This document shows, piece by piece, positions 21,310 to 34,199 of a DNA stretch of 64,000 nt. The notes under the pieces were generated by a model, which saw only the letters and a program-made list of their open reading frames with translations, searched no databases and was not told the origin of the DNA. The stretch covers positions 248,001-312,000 of the forward strand of contig JASANH010001125.1 in assembly GCA_030248295.1 (NCBI GenBank), written 5' to 3'. A program made the translations under genes and the position numbers. The stretch comes from Mesodorylaimus sp. YZB2_4 (taxonomy: Eukaryota > Nematoda > Enoplea > Dorylaimida > Dorylaimidae). Positions within the stretch are counted from its first letter, which is position 1. Each line of letters opens with the position of its first letter.

Positions 21310-21662
21310 CAAGGGGTCGGTTAATCAGGGTTTAGACAGATTTCTGACCTGACCTTGAGGTCATTACTAACACTAGTCGATAAATCGAGTTACAGCGTTT
21401 GCGTCTGTTCTTGCTTGTGTGTGGGTATAATATTTCAAGCTATGCCTACAAATCGTCTCTTAAGTGCAACTGCACGTAAGTAGTTTGCCGAGAGTAAGTA
21501 AAAAGGGAAAACATCTCTGTCAACTCACTCTACAACCCTCGTTTAGTCATTGCGCAACCACCTGAAACAGTCTTCATTTTCTGTTTGGTTTTAATGGCCT
21601 AAGGTACCTGTTCCACTCCTGCACAGCGCCCATCCGTTATCTCTTAAGAAAACAGGTACGCG

Positions 21663-21670
21663 TATAAAAG
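21663..21670 (+). promoter_or_regulatory. TATA box of the CHK kinase gene
   Basis: TATAAAAG lies 153 bp before the ATG at 21823, placing a start of transcription near 21693. No other gene start lies nearby on this strand. Confidence 0.55.
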
Positions 21671-21822
21671 TGACGTATTCATGTCCGTTCGCACCTGCCA
21701 GTACTTTGACAAATTGCGCAACCATCTGAAACAGCTTCGAATAAATGTCCAACTAAGGGCAGTGTTTTGTACAAGTTTGCCCAAACTTGCTGTGTCTGAG
21801 TGACTGCTCTCTGCATTTCATT

Positions 21823-23258
21823 ATGGACATCAATCTTTGCGATAGCTTCGTAACTGGGGCAAAATTGCAACGTCTTTTAAAGAAATCCAACATTATTCCC
21901 AGCGGCAATGAAGTTATTGATGTCCACAGCGAACTTGTTGGTGATCAAGGTGCGACATCGAAAGTACTTAGAGTGTACTTGACTTGGTCTGGTCCAGAAA
22001 ATGGTCATCGTTTACCAAAATCAGTCATCGTGAAGGCCATTGGTAGTGATTCCCTGATCAATGGATATTTCGATTCCAGTGCCCAAGATGAGCTGGATAC
22101 GTTTAAAAGGCAGTTGCTCATGGTGCATGACATCGAATGCTGTGTGTACACTTTGCAGGAATTATGTCGAGTGTTGCCTATGCCCATCTGCTACGGGGCA
22201 ACCAAACTCCAAGATCAGGATGGCGGCATTATTATCTTAGAAGATTTGGGCACCCGGGCAGCAATGATTCCTAAACCAACCATGTTCAGCGCCAGTTTTA
22301 ACTGGAATCAACTTGAAAATTTGTTGGAAGCTGTGACAGATTTGCATGCTTGGTCCGTGAATACTGACGTTGATTGGAAAAATCAAATACCAAGTTTGAC
22401 TGAAAATCCAATTATGGGAACATTTGCGGAAAAATTGCTTTTATCTCTGCCTCACACCAAGCAAGAATATCCAGATATGTTTACTGGCGTGGATGAAAAG
22501 AAACTGCAAGAATATTTGACTGTAGAAAATTATTTGAAAATTTGTGGATGCAACCCTCGAGAGCGTTATGGTTTACCTTTAGTTCTGGTTCATGGCGATT
22601 TGCAAGTCATGAATTTACTGTTTGAAAAAGTAGACGGCAATGGTGGCCAATCAATAATTGGAGATAGGATTATTGGTGTGCTTGATTGGCAATGCAGTCA
22701 TCCTGGTTGCGGGGCAGAAGATTTGGCACGAATTCTGAGCTGGTGCGTTCCCATGGAAATCAGGAGACAAAGAGGCGAAGAAATCATGAATAAATATGTT
22801 CAGGTGAGGAAAAGATGGCCAAAAAATTTGGTAACAAGTTTGGTTTCATGAAAAATATTTTTTGCCTGAAATTTTCACTCAACTTAACAATCAATCGAAA
22901 ATCATAGTCAATTGCGCCATCGACTCTGGGGGGAAACATTCTTGGTTAGATAAGGATCCTGCTTGGACGCTAGTTGAATAAAAATAAATGAATTTTAAGA
23001 GACACTCTTTTTAAGCTTTTCAATTCTAAAGTCGTCAACCCTAGCAACATTATCAATCATAAAAATTTCAAGCGAGCTACGGACGAAATGTTTGCCTATA
23101 GCGGTCTCACAGTTGGCTGCGGCATAGTCGGAATGGTTGCGTGGGCGAAGTCTCTGACTGGAGTAACAAAGGAAGAACGAGAAATTATGAGACTTGATAT
23201 GATTGAGCGAACAAAAGGACATTTTTTGGATTCCTTGAAAATTCTTGGCTGGAACTAG
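21823..23258 (+). CDS. CHK kinase-like protein (EcKinase / DUF1679 type)
   Basis: Member of the choline/ethanolamine-kinase-fold family that includes ecdysteroid 22-kinases and nematode DUF1679 proteins. These are small-molecule phosphotransferases, usually cytosolic. Exon 1 (21823-22803, 327 codons) has the catalytic loop VLVHGDLQVMN near residue 260, with Asp as base and Asn as metal ligand, and the second metal motif GVLDWQ near 290, followed by DLARIL. The donor is GTGAGG. The C-terminal part is read at about 23000-23258 (FAYSGLTVGCGIVGM... to GWN-stop). The exact acceptor and a possible small middle exon at 22860-22975 are unresolved, because the phases do not join directly. ATG 21823 was chosen over a TTG. 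The substrate cannot be read from the sequence. Confidence 0.75.
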
Positions 23259-23599
23259 ACCAGATCGAAATAATAATCATTATTGTTCTGTTACTTATTG
23301 GCAACAAAAAGATTGTCGAGGTTTTATGGGTTGTAAAACAGGCAGTCCAGCTTTAAAGCATGCTGTAATCAGTTTTATAGGCTTTATCGCCAACTGACAG
23401 CATAATTTTTGGGTAAAAAGCTAAAACAGCAGGTGACCATATTTGCCTTCCTTATCTCGCCCATTATCTTCGCCTTATAAAGCACCATGAGCCATGCTCG
23501 TGGCTGCAAAATGAACTGGTATATCACCACTTCAATTTCCAGTCACCCTATTTATCAGCTCTACCAAAAATTTCACATGTAAACAACTTTACTGAGAAA

Positions 23600-24440
23600 T
23601 TTTTTCCTCTGGGACTTCTACATTTATTTGGCATTCCTGGTGCCGACCTTTATATTAACTGATTTATTACGATGTAAACCTGTTATTCTGTTTAAAGGTT
23701 TAGCTTACACGGCGACATCAATTTTGCTAATTTGTGGTGTCAGTGTTTTTAAATGCAGATTATGCAACTCTTATATGCATGGGCAGTGGCAACAGAAGTG
23801 GCCTATTTCAGTTATATTTATGCTGCAATTTATCCATCTAATTTTAAAAAAGCCATGAGTTATGTTAAAGCAGCAATAGAGTTGGGAGATTTTTTTTGCA
23901 TATGGTTTCGGTCAATTACTAGTTTACATCTATGGGGCAAATTACGAGTTACTAAATTATGGTTCTCTGGCTAGTTGTATTGTAATCATTCCTGTTGCTG
24001 CATCTTTGCCTTGGATTTCACTCAAAAAGCCAATAAAAACTGCAGAAAGGTGGTGTCCTGCTCATCCAGACACTGCACCACTCACTTATTCGCATTTTGC
24101 AAAGCAATATTTTATAAATTTATTGAAAAATTGTAAGCAAATTTATTCAGATGCATTTATGTGGCAATGGTCACTATGATGGGCATTGGCAACATGCGAA
24201 TTTTTACAGATATAAACGTTAAGACAGACAGTATTACTCACTTTTTTTAAAAATTTAGAAGAATATAGGTATCACCTGGATTTCAGGTACAGCATCGCAA
24301 AGCGACTAACAAGAGAAAGTTACGGATTAGTGTTCAGTTTTACTTCATTATAGCACTTGTTCTACAAACTGCACTTACATTTTCCGTGGATGATCAAGCG
24401 GGCTTCGATTTGGATATTGGGATACAGGTGAACTAGTTTG
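23600..24440 (+). pseudogene. SLC19 (thiamine/folate transporter)-like pseudogene
   Basis: Pieces of an SLC19-family carrier appear in the correct order but in changing frames. VPTFILTDLLRCKPVI near 23640 is followed by WAVATEVAYFSYIYA near 23775, which matches the family's ATEIAYYSYIY motif. SLASCIVIIPVAASLPW lies near 23965 and WALATC near 24182, with ALVLQTALTF near 24355. The breaks are a frameshift in the T/A run at 23738-23745, one in the T run at 23891-23898, TGA where a Trp is expected (24176-24178), and another shift near 24340. The N-terminal first helix was not found. Homopolymer errors could explain two shifts but not the stop. Family members import thiamine or folates. This copy is unlikely to work. 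Confidence 0.7.
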
Positions 24441-24747
24441 GTGAGGTTTTTCTTACCTGGCTATCAAATTTTCGATTTTTAGTTTGTGGTTTATAGCTAC
24501 TTTTATGGATGCATTGACGCAGCATTATGCAGATTATTTGCAGCGATGTGCTTTTACGCACTTCAAGGTCATTGTGAAAGAACTGGGCAGAATGTCGCAA
24601 TCATCAAGCTCTAGCTTGCGGACTTGGACTGATTTTTTCTTTTACGCACTGGATTTACAGTATAACAGGTGATATATTCTACGCAGGAGCTATCAAAACA
24701 TCAGTTGATAATTGCGTTGGTGCAAAGGAAGTTTTTATGGGTGACTT

Positions 24748-25455
24748 CTAAGCAATCATTTCTTCCATGACTTCCATCAGAGCATTATCATCATGACGAC
24801 GACAGTTTGATTTTTGCGTCAGTTCAGCTGGGCATTTGACACGATGGAATTCCATATTCGGATTATCAGCATTTTTGAACCAATCAAATCGCCAGAAACA
24901 TCCTGGTTGCAATTCTCTCGGTAACTGATTGCACTCGTTGCGACTACTCACTCCGCCATATCGCTTTCCCCACCCGTCTGGTGGCGCACCCCATTGACTG
25001 GCGCATCCATTGAAAATACCTACTCCGCCTCCAGGAATTTGCAGATCGAAGTGATTTTGACCCAAATCGCCTCCAGTATTTGTCACTTGCACAACCATTG
25101 TCTTACCAGTGGTAGCGCCGCTGGTGAACTTTAATTCATAACAAGCGCAACACCAATCGCGTTCCGATTGGCCACTGAGGTGTGCAGCGGCAAATCCATA
25201 AGCCAAGTGGTCATTGACAGCCCAGGGTTGATTGGACGTGCACGTGTAACTTGAACCACCATTGCATCCACTGGCAGCATTCACATCAGCTGGCTGCCAA
25301 CCATTCTTCTGACACGATTTTACTGGCGAGGAGACGTCTGCCTTGCCATTCCATCCGCAACTCACTTTACAACAATCCCAGTAACGCGTGGTCTTGCCTG
25401 TGTTGCACTCAGACAGGGATAGTGCGGCGAGGAAGAGGACAACGACTAGCAACAT
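24748..25455 (-). CDS. Secreted GH45 endoglucanase (cellulase), fungal type
   Basis: Endo-beta-1,4-glucanase of glycoside hydrolase family 45 that hydrolyses cellulose with inversion, secreted. 235 aa from ATG 25455, no intron. Residues 1-17 form a signal peptide ([17 protein letters not shown]). TTRYWDCCK near residue 22 fits the GH45 signature and supplies the first catalytic Asp. [10 protein letters not shown] near 130 supplies the auxiliary Asp and the catalytic acid. The many paired cysteines and the GVSSRNEC and [14 protein letters not shown] blocks closely resemble fungal Cel45A. There is no cellulose-binding module. The ORF extends upstream for 88 codons without signal-peptide character, so the second Met was chosen. 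A TATA box lies at 25536-25542. The intronless structure beside intron-rich RBM25 suggests horizontal gain. Confidence 0.93.
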   Translation of the reverse strand: MLLVVVLFLAALSLSECNTGKTTRYWDCCKVSCGWNGKADVSSPVKSCQKNGWQPADVNAASGCNGGSSYTCTSNQPWAVNDHLAYGFAAAHLSGQSERDWCCACYELKFTSGATTGKTMVVQVTNTGGDLGQNHFDLQIPGGGVGIFNGCASQWGAPPDGWGKRYGGVSSRNECNQLPRELQPGCFWRFDWFKNADNPNMEFHRVKCPAELTQKSNCRRHDDNALMEVMEEMIA

Positions 25456-25535
25456 TTCAATAGGTGGACGAACAGATGGCACAGCAGTAGATGGTTTTAC
25501 GGTCAGACACAATATGGAAATCCGCGGAGGCTCAT

Positions 25536-25542
25536 CCTTATA
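25536..25542 (-). promoter_or_regulatory. TATA box of the GH45 gene
   Basis: TATAAGG on the minus strand lies about 85 bp upstream of the start codon at 25455, so transcription would start near 25510. This shows an animal-type core promoter in front of a fungal-type gene. Confidence 0.5.
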
Positions 25543-26125
25543 TGGCCACCAAATGTGTCTTTTTACACCTACAGTTCTGTTCATCAGACTCACAGTGAGG
25601 CTGAATCGACGAAAAAATGATTCATTTTCATTGGCAGTTGACTGCCTTTTTCTGCGTCTTGTGAACTGACTGTAAGGATAACAGGCGGTGAGTTCATCGA
25701 GCTTGTTAAACCTGCGCATGCGTCAGCCGATACGTCCACAGAAAAACCATACCTATGTACTGGCATACACATGACTACTATTTGAATCCACTGCCGCATC
25801 TGTCTAACTTGATTGCGTATTCAATTAGTCTAACCCACACTAGTCAACACAGACCCTGCGCCACACTGTGGTTCACCAAACTTGTTTATTCACAACTAAT
25901 AGTCATCGAAAAAAGCAAAGCCCTAAGCAGTCAAACATGCTTCATATCAGCGTAGCACAATGCATTACCTCAGTGACCGGCTACACACGTGCATATATCC
26001 AATTACACTCCATCACTGAGTTCTCCAATAACCACAAACTCCGTAACGTAATTATCGCAGCATGAACGATAAAAACTTACAAAATCCTTAATTCATTTCC
26101 CTTTTGCTAGCGGGTACAGCAAAAT
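25543..26125. other. Spacer between GH45 and RBM25
   Basis: It contains the 3' end of the minus-strand RBM25 gene and the upstream region of GH45. No further gene or repeat is recognised. Confidence 0.4.
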
Positions 26126-29100
26126 TTAACTTGCACCGTCCGATTTAACCAAACCTAACTTCTTTGCTTCGATTTCGTAAATCAATAATCGCCATAACTT
26201 GACCACAAACACTCCAGCTTCTTCATCCAAAACCTGAATAAGGAATACGGTTTGTATAATTTTAAAATGCCCACATCATCCTACGGCTTTCAACTGTAGA
26301 CAAAAGTCGATAAACAAGCACCCAGAATGTTTGCTCTCAACCTTTTTTCCTGCTGAATGTCCATTCTCCTGAAGGAAGCACCAAAATCATTCTTACCATA
26401 GAAATATCATCGATAATTGTTTGTGGTGGTGTTTTCTGGCTGATTTTCTGGCAAATGAATTCCACAAGACTTTGTTCATCCTCGCCAATGTATTCAACAA
26501 TTTTCTTTGTTACCCATGGTTTGAGCCGACGATCAATAAGTGCCTACATCGACATTGTAAGGTCAAACGACATTGAAGTAAAATCCTAGCACTTTCTCAC
26601 CTGATCAACTTGATTCCATGAAATCGAATAAGCGAACAATTCTTCCTTCGCAGTCGGGATCTTTTCTATCACATTTTTTATCATCTTCTTTTTATCATCC
26701 GCCGACAACGATTTCGGATCACCCCCTTTCGACGACTGTTTCTTGCCGGATGATCCACCGACAGCCAATTTTTCTTCCTCCGTATACTCCAAAGGTACCA
26801 GTCGCCTAGAGCTGGTCTTTTGATGTTCATCTTCTTCGTCAATATCATCTTGAGCCGCTACAGCTGCAGCCGACGGAGCTGCCGTCGAAAGCTTCAAACC
26901 AGCAAAACCGAAAGGTTTCGATGCAGGGGCATCACTTTCAGCTGGTACGAAACGCGATTTCTTGCTTTCTTCATCGTATTTACCAGAATCTGGACCTTAA
27001 ACGCGCATTCACTCATGGCATCTCACTCCAACAATCAGCGACCAACTACTTACCACGCCTTTTCTCTCCTCGCCGTCGGTCATCATCATAACTTCGACTC
27101 CTTGTCTCGCCTTCTTCTTCATCCCCTCTGGCAGTTGAACTTGCTTGATCCTCGTCCTCGCTACCACTGTCACCCCTTGGTCGTTGGGCGTGCCGATGAA
27201 CGGGAGATGGTGACTCGGACGAATCACCAGCATTCAAGCGTTTGGACATTTTCTCATCTTGTTCTTTTTGCATCTAAAAAAAGTTCGGTTTCTAAAAATA
27301 TACCACATCGAGCCCCGACTCTATTCTCTTAGAACATCCCCTCATAAAGTAAGATAGCGATCCGAAGTGACCATACCTTAGCAATTTCTTCTTCTGGATC
27401 CTCGATTCCTTCTTCCAACAACTTCTTCCTAATTTCTTCGAATTCCTCTTTCTCTTTTTGCCTGTCCTTGTTATCAGCCTCTTTCTCCTTTTCATAATCG
27501 CGGCGACGCATGTCATAACTCTTCCCTCTAAAAAACGAAAAACATTAAAAAATTTGGATCAAGAAAATAGCAATTATAATCTGACTTGTAATATTTTAGA
27601 TCATCGCGCTCATCGTCGTAATCTTCCAAGAATTCTTTCAACTTTTTGGCTTCGCGTTGCTACAAGTAGAATCTCGTTATTATTGAATGTTACTGGTCAG
27701 GTTTTGACTGATCCCAGATAGCATGTGAGCGGGAAAAGTAGCATAAACAGATCATGGTATGCGGGGTCAAAAATTTCTCTATAACACCAGCATCAAGGCA
27801 GCGGGCTGTTAAAGCGGATTTTAATACTAAGCGAGCATAGACACAGTCATTAAATTTCTTCTATGAGCTGCTTCGCTTCGAAGAGGCAGTAAGACTTTTC
27901 ACATTTCCCACCCCTATTCTACAGTACTAGCCCTGACCCCAACAAGGATTTCAGGTCAGACCGATAATTGACTGATCAATCGGTCGGTGCTGACCAGGAT
28001 TGACTAAATAGATTGAAAAACTGAGTAAATAATGGGCCATGCGAATACGTTTTATGCAAATGAGCTATTTTTGAACCCTCGTAAACGACGTCGTATCCAA
28101 GTATGGGGAAACGGGGTAGGGGGTAAACCCCCCGTTGGGCCGGCCAGGACATTGAACCCTTCCTTTCGAACCCCCCCACCTCAGGTCCAACAGGAAGAAA
28201 GAAAAGGAAGCAAGCAAAAGCGATCAAATTGTAAATTGTATGTGGGCAGGACCACGCAAGGACCTGACTGACCAAGCCCTGGCCTCCAAGCACAGGCCAA
28301 TTGTCCAGCCAGCCTACAGTACTGTATATAAACAGTCATATTATACAACTCACTCACTCGACTCGACCCAAAGCTGACCTGGCCTGTCTCATACGCAATC
28401 AGATCACGCTTAGGCGATCTGATCTGATCTCTACCCCTCCCTCCTCCCCCCCAAAATCCCCCCTCTAACCCAGCCGACCTTGACCGTACTTGGTCGTATC
28501 GGCAGACCCCGCCTCCAAGATGATTCTTCTGTAGTAAAAACTACTTTTTGGACAGACTTTGCTCATTGGATAGACTGAGCTTACCAATGCAATTCCAGAT
28601 CAGAATATCCAGTGCAAAAGCGACTTCGTATTGTTCATGAGCAACTCCCAAGCAACTCTCGTAAATCTTTGCGGTTTGGGTCCTGTGCAGCCTCAGTTCC
28701 CTACGGGACTTCTAACCCAATAGACCGCCAATAGCCACCTGGCAGTCATAATATAAGCAAGGCTGTGAGGCGAACAGCTCTCACAGCAGCTTCCCTCTGC
28801 GCCAGCGTCTCTAATAAAAGCACCTCCAAACGAGGACATCCCGTGAGAGCACCAGCCTCCCAGCATGAAGGGAGGGAAGGGAGGGACCTTCCTCTCTGGT
28901 GTTCGAGAACCAGTTTCCTGACTCCCTACTCGTTCAGCGTTTCCAGGGTTCTGGATGAGTTGCCCAGAGCCAGGTGCGCAAGGCCAACGACTAAATCACC
29001 GTCGAAGACAGGCTCCCACCCTGAGGATGGGGTTACTAAGCTGCCGTCCTTGAAAAAGGAATAGAACTGCGGCCTCTGCTCACACACCTTTTGTTAGCTT

Positions 29101-32100
29101 TAGCAGACTCAAAAAGCTTCGTAAGGGTCTCCCCAAAAGAAAGAAGCAAGTGCCTAAGCAAGTGAAAGAGGCTAGTCCCAAGCTAAAGCTGCGATATTGC
29201 AACTTCAGTTATCAGCTAGATAGCAAATACGTCCAAGTTGATGAGTCACGATGATGATAAGCATAGGATTCTTTGATTTTATGCCAAGCGATTGCTAGAG
29301 GGTTCAAGTCACCCCACTTATTTCTAGGCACACCAATTATCAGTTTATCGCTTTGTTTCACTGACGCTGATTTCAAACTGGAGTTAAGCTGAGCTTGGAG
29401 CGGCTCAGGTTCAATCCCAACATACACAAGCATCTGCTTTATCTGCTGTATCTGCTACAAGCATTGACCGAGTAAATTTAAGCTGTGTTTAGTGGATATT
29501 CAAGCATTAAAAATTCTCAGAAAAATTCAACAAAGAAAAACTAACTCGCTTCAATGCTCTGTTCCAGCAAGCAGCAGCAATTCTGTTTTATGTTTGTTCC
29601 ACTCTTCCTTTCTGTATTTTTTAAAATTTTTTTGATCTTAGGCACAGGCATTAGGCACATGTCAAGCAGCCTGACTTTTGAGTTCCTAACTAGGCTCTTA
29701 GCTATTACCTTAACAACACTGTTTTCTGGAGAAACAGCATCGCCTCGGTGCCTTAGTTAGAATCCTAATCCTAATAATGCCATGAGCTTTGTGAAATCCA
29801 GGGTTCCCACGGACTTCTAAAAATGAAAATAAGGCTATTTTAAGGCTCCTAATAAACCAAAAATTCAAAAATTTTGGTAGCGATGATAAATATTTGACGC
29901 GGACAACGTACGACTCTACCTTCTAAGTTCAATATTCGGACTAGAAAGGACGACGCTGGTCGCGATAGCGCACGCAGATGAAGATTTTTGGTTTTTTGGG
30001 CAGAGAATCCAGAATTTCAGGGTTTATTCAGGGTTTTCAGGGTGAAGACTGAAAATCAGGGTTTTTTCAGGTTTTTCAGTGCACTCAGGGTTCGTGTGAA
30101 CCCTAAAATCAATTTCAGGAAAAAGTAGAGCTAAATGGCTACTATTATAAGACACTCCCTACCTGCCTTCTGTCGCAGTTAGTTAGTCATGATTAAATCC
30201 ACGTCCTACAAGGTTCTTACCTCTTCTCGACGCTGCACCTTCTGTTTCAAACGATCCCGTTCATATTCTTTAGCTTTTTTCCGTTCACGACCTTCCCAGT
30301 TCTGCAACCGTTCCAGGTAAGACGCTTCCTTTTCTCTTATTTTCCGTTCCAATCGACGTCGTTCAACATCGTCATCATCCGAATCAGCTGCCCTATAAAA
30401 AAAGATGTACCCATCGCATCAAATCCTCGTCATCCATGTACTGTATGTATAGGCAAAGTCCTGACGCTGGCCAGCCAGGTACTTTGCACGCATGCAAAGT
30501 ACCAGGCTGATTTATACAAGCCAGCACTTATGACGGCACCCGCTAGCGACAGTTCACTCTTTTTACACCCAGCCCCTGACCATAAGAACCTGCGCTCGAA
30601 GAAAGCTATGCATCTTTTAGCCGACCTGACCCACGGCAGAATCTCCCCAACACCCCTGCCTCACACTCACCTCGATCTCGATCGCGAACTTCTCCTTTGT
30701 CCTCTGCCTCCTCGTCCAGCTTGCACTTCAGGGCTGCTATCACGCCTACGATTCCGATTCCATCCGCCACCACTCATTGGCACGGCATTTTGCGATCCAG
30801 TCATCGATTCCTGCGGACTGGGACTTCTCACCCGACCACCCGTCGCTGTCGATGATCTCGACTCTGGCCTGGCACCAACCACAGCTGTTGCCGATTGTGC
30901 TTGAATACTTGGCGGCGGTGATGGCGATGCTCTTTTTCGATTCGCACTCGACGATTTCTCATCGCGTCGATGTCGATTACGATCACGATCCTTACTCTTA
31001 CCATCCTTGTTATCATCCTAAAAAATAAATTGGTATTAAATAAAAAAGTATCAGAATCTTTTTCCTTATTTTTCGTGCGCTTCAGTCGAAAACCAAAACA
31101 AAACAGTTTTATATCTTCACATAAAAATTTTGTCACTTCAATTTTGGTCTCACTCCGACTTTTTTCTGCTGGCACCGCTAGAAAGGAAAAACGCTATATA
31201 TGTAATTCGTAAGGCCGCGCATTTCTTGAATTGATCTCGACATTCAGAGAATATCTCAGCATTCTTTCCACATTTCAACAAGAAAACTTAACAATCAGAA
31301 AGCCCAACTAAAATAGTACATGCAAGTCCATAAGATTTCGTGCTTAAACCAAGAATAAGCTGAATTAATTTTTTAAAATGAAAGACCCATCACCACAATT
31401 TCTTCGAACTACCAACCAAACCCAAATCCACTACGGGGAGCCAATACAATGTAGATAACAATATCGCGCACGCTTCTTTTTCAGTCAGGCAAACACTTAC
31501 GAACTGCGGCTGCTGTCATCAAAGGAAGGCAAGTAGAAATTTTCGAGCCAAGGAATTTTTGTGAAAATATATCATCTACGAAATAGAATAAATTTACCAA
31601 TTTTCCTCAACTTCGTCCATAAATATACGTTCTGAGAAATCGTGCTAATCCCAAACAAACAATACATGCACATTCCATCCACATAAGCACATCAGGCCCG
31701 TGCCAAATCGAAATATTATGACAGGCAATAATTTGCCAAGCTGTGCATGGATGAACACTTACTTTTGATCGATTCAAGGTTAGTAAGCTCATAAGCACAA
31801 CTACGACTACCCCTATATCCATCTAGAGCTCCAGTCTACCGTGCTTAAGACACTACCACCATGGCAACCATGGCCAAGCAAGAATCCATGCCGTCAAACA
31901 AACTCCAACAAAAAGCAAAGGGAATAGAGCCCAAAGCAATCGTGCATGCATGGGCACAAATCGCGTACCGTACATAAACTCAACACTCGAAACCAACCCC
32001 TCATCAAAGACCTCATTCACCCCTTATCGCTTGCGCAATTGATTGATTTTTGGTGCATTTGCATCAGCTTTTCTTCCCTCTCCTTCGTCAGCCCACTCAT

Positions 32101-33934
32101 ACTCAGACAAGGTTAGAAAACAGTGTATGCATGAATGATACATACCTTGTTGGCTCATGAAAAAAAAACTGAACAAAAAGTTAGCTAAACAAAAAGCCAA
32201 CTACACACTTACCCAATCGCGCGCAGCGTATACGCATGTCATCAGAGGAACATAACGCCCACAGAATCGTCATGATAATCTGTTTGCATAGCAGCAAAAT
32301 TCACATTTTGGCTTAGCGAAAATTGGCCAGTATGCACAAGAAACAAACATGCATCCAGCTAATGTATGCATTTCCTTTTCTTCTTTTTTGTACTTTACTA
32401 CGCACTGCGCAAAAACTTAAAAGTAACTAAAAATTTTGCGTTTGGAAAACTAAGTTGCTGCAACGCTTTTTGAGCGCGAATGACTTTGAAATCTTTTTGA
32501 AATTTGTTTGCGGAGAAAAAGAAACATTCTTCATGATTTCGAAAACAACTAAAGCGCTTTTGCATTGAAGAAGACAAAACTTTTTACTCACCATGTAAGC
32601 TTGACGAAAAGTACTGATTTCCCTTGCGATATATTCCTTTCGTTCGCGATCCAAACTTTGAATGTCCAGATTCTAGAAAAAAAAGTAAGTTAGGGTGAGG
32701 ATCACAGAAGGAGCCTAAGCGAATACGCTGTTTTTTCAAATAAATCCCACGACTTACTCCTCCTTTCCCATACAGCTCCGGAGTTTTTGATCTCGGAATA
32801 ATTCCTGAACAAAAATCATCAAAAATCGAATTTCGCTGGAAAAAATAAAGAGCCTACCTTCATTTCCTTCCATCAAGTCAGGTCCTAATTCCCGAACGGC
32901 ATCTAACAGCGATTTACGAAAAGCTTCGTCTTCTTTTTGCATATCCTCATCGCATGGTAATTGATCGCCTTCGAATTTCAACGCCGGTTTGCCTTGAGCT
33001 TGTCGACGTTTATTCACGTATTCGCGCAAAAGATCTTTGGTTTTTTCGTCTACTTTGACCTAAAATTAAAAAATACACATCAACATGGAGAAACGCCAGA
33101 GAAGACAAAGGGTGAAGTCAAGTATCACGCAAACCCCGAAAAAACTTACCGTTAAATGCTTATCACCCAATTTCCAATTATGTAAAAGCCGCACCGCCCT
33201 CAGAGTGCTATCCGGATGATCATATTCACAAAAACCAAAAGCTTGAAAACGACCTGTTGGGCCTTGTACACGTTTCCAATTCAAGATCGTACCGCAACGA
33301 GCCAGCATAGTTTTAATTAATTCATTAGTTGATTTCTCGGTAATATTGCCTACGAATACGGTCGTTGGCGGTGCTTTGTCCAAAGGAGATACACCCGCCA
33401 TCGGTCCTAATTTATTTTGTTGCTGCTCATGAGGCAATAAAGGCTAAACAAATTTCAGAATGTGCTTATCAAAGAAAGTCTGAAAAAAGATAAAAAACGT
33501 ACTCGTCGTGGTCGTGCACCCACACCACCTCTCGGATTCACTGATGCGATTACGCCGCTAGGTATTGTCGGAACCAGATACGGCGCCGTTTGAACGATCG
33601 GGACTAAACAAAAATCAGTAATTGTATTCTATGTAAAAAAGGATCAAAAAGGATCCAAGGATGCTGTCGACGATTGATTTTTTGAGGCAAAGTGCGCATG
33701 TAAAATAGCCGAAGAAGGCAAAAAGGCACAAGCAGTTCCTAAGTTGGGCCGTACACTAATCTGGTTACTAATTAAAATTCCACAAAACGGTATTTTAGAC
33801 TGCAATAACTCACCAACTAACTTACTAACAGCGCCTAGAACAAAACAAAACACAGAACCCTTACTCATTGGAGGTCCATAAACAGGGACGAACGTCGTCT
33901 GCGGGATACCTCCGAATCGAGGTGGAAATGCCAT
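26126..33934 (-). CDS. RBM25: RBM25 splicing factor, 14 exons
   Basis: Nuclear RNA-binding splicing regulator. Exons (high-low): 33934-33865, 33603-33503, 33443-33150, 33059-32858, 32804-32758, 32672-32592, 31017-30671, 30392-30221, 27659-27586, 27527-27377, 27273-27054, 26995-26601, 26543-26397, 26233-26126. They sum to 2,409 nt, exactly 803 codons (802 aa; human about 840), and phases agree throughout. The RRM at residues 75-150 has TTVFVGNI and FQAFGFCEY. A conserved DRERKEYIAREISTFR helix follows, then an Arg/Ser/Glu/Asp-rich middle, shorter than the vertebrate RE/RD stretch. The C-terminal PWI domain contains LKPWVTKKIVEYIG and ends LGLVK plus five residues. One donor (GTCAGA, exon 9) and one acceptor (TTTAAG, exon 12) are unusual. 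Introns 6 (1.6 kb) and 8 (2.6 kb) are long; intron 8 contains repeats. Confidence 0.95.
28752..29075 (-). repeat. SINE-G copy in RBM25 intron 8
   Basis: The minus strand has a truncated tRNA head (B box GCAGTTCTATTCC near 29050), the GGAGGTGCTT core near 28820, and the shared tail GAGAGCTGTTCGCCTCACAG followed by CCTTGCTTA at its lower end. The last 45 bp are nearly identical to the fragment at 59145-59190. Confidence 0.7.
29799..30105. mobile_element. hAT-like miniature element in RBM25 intron 8
   Basis: The left end CAGGGTTCCCAC faces an inverted right end whose complement reads TAGGGTTCACAC. Between 30010 and 30095 lie degenerate CAGGGTTTT repeats. At 307 bp there is no coding capacity. 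The flanks share only AAATC, so a full 8-bp target duplication is not clear. Confidence 0.6.
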
Positions 33935-34199
33935 GCGTCCGATGATCGACCTAATCGCTTGAATAAATCGACAGAAAACTCGAATCGAAAAACATACAAA
34001 TGGAAGTGCTAAAACACCATTCGCAACACTTGCGTTCGATTTGCTCCTTCCTCTTTCCAAGGAGTTGGACATATAATAGACGCAGGAGGTGACACGGCCT
34101 ATACCTACGTGGTTCAGCGGCCCACCGGGCCAATTCCTAGTTGTCATAAGCAAGCGCACACCTTCTCTGCCGACCTGGCATCATCCTAGTGCGCGCGTC

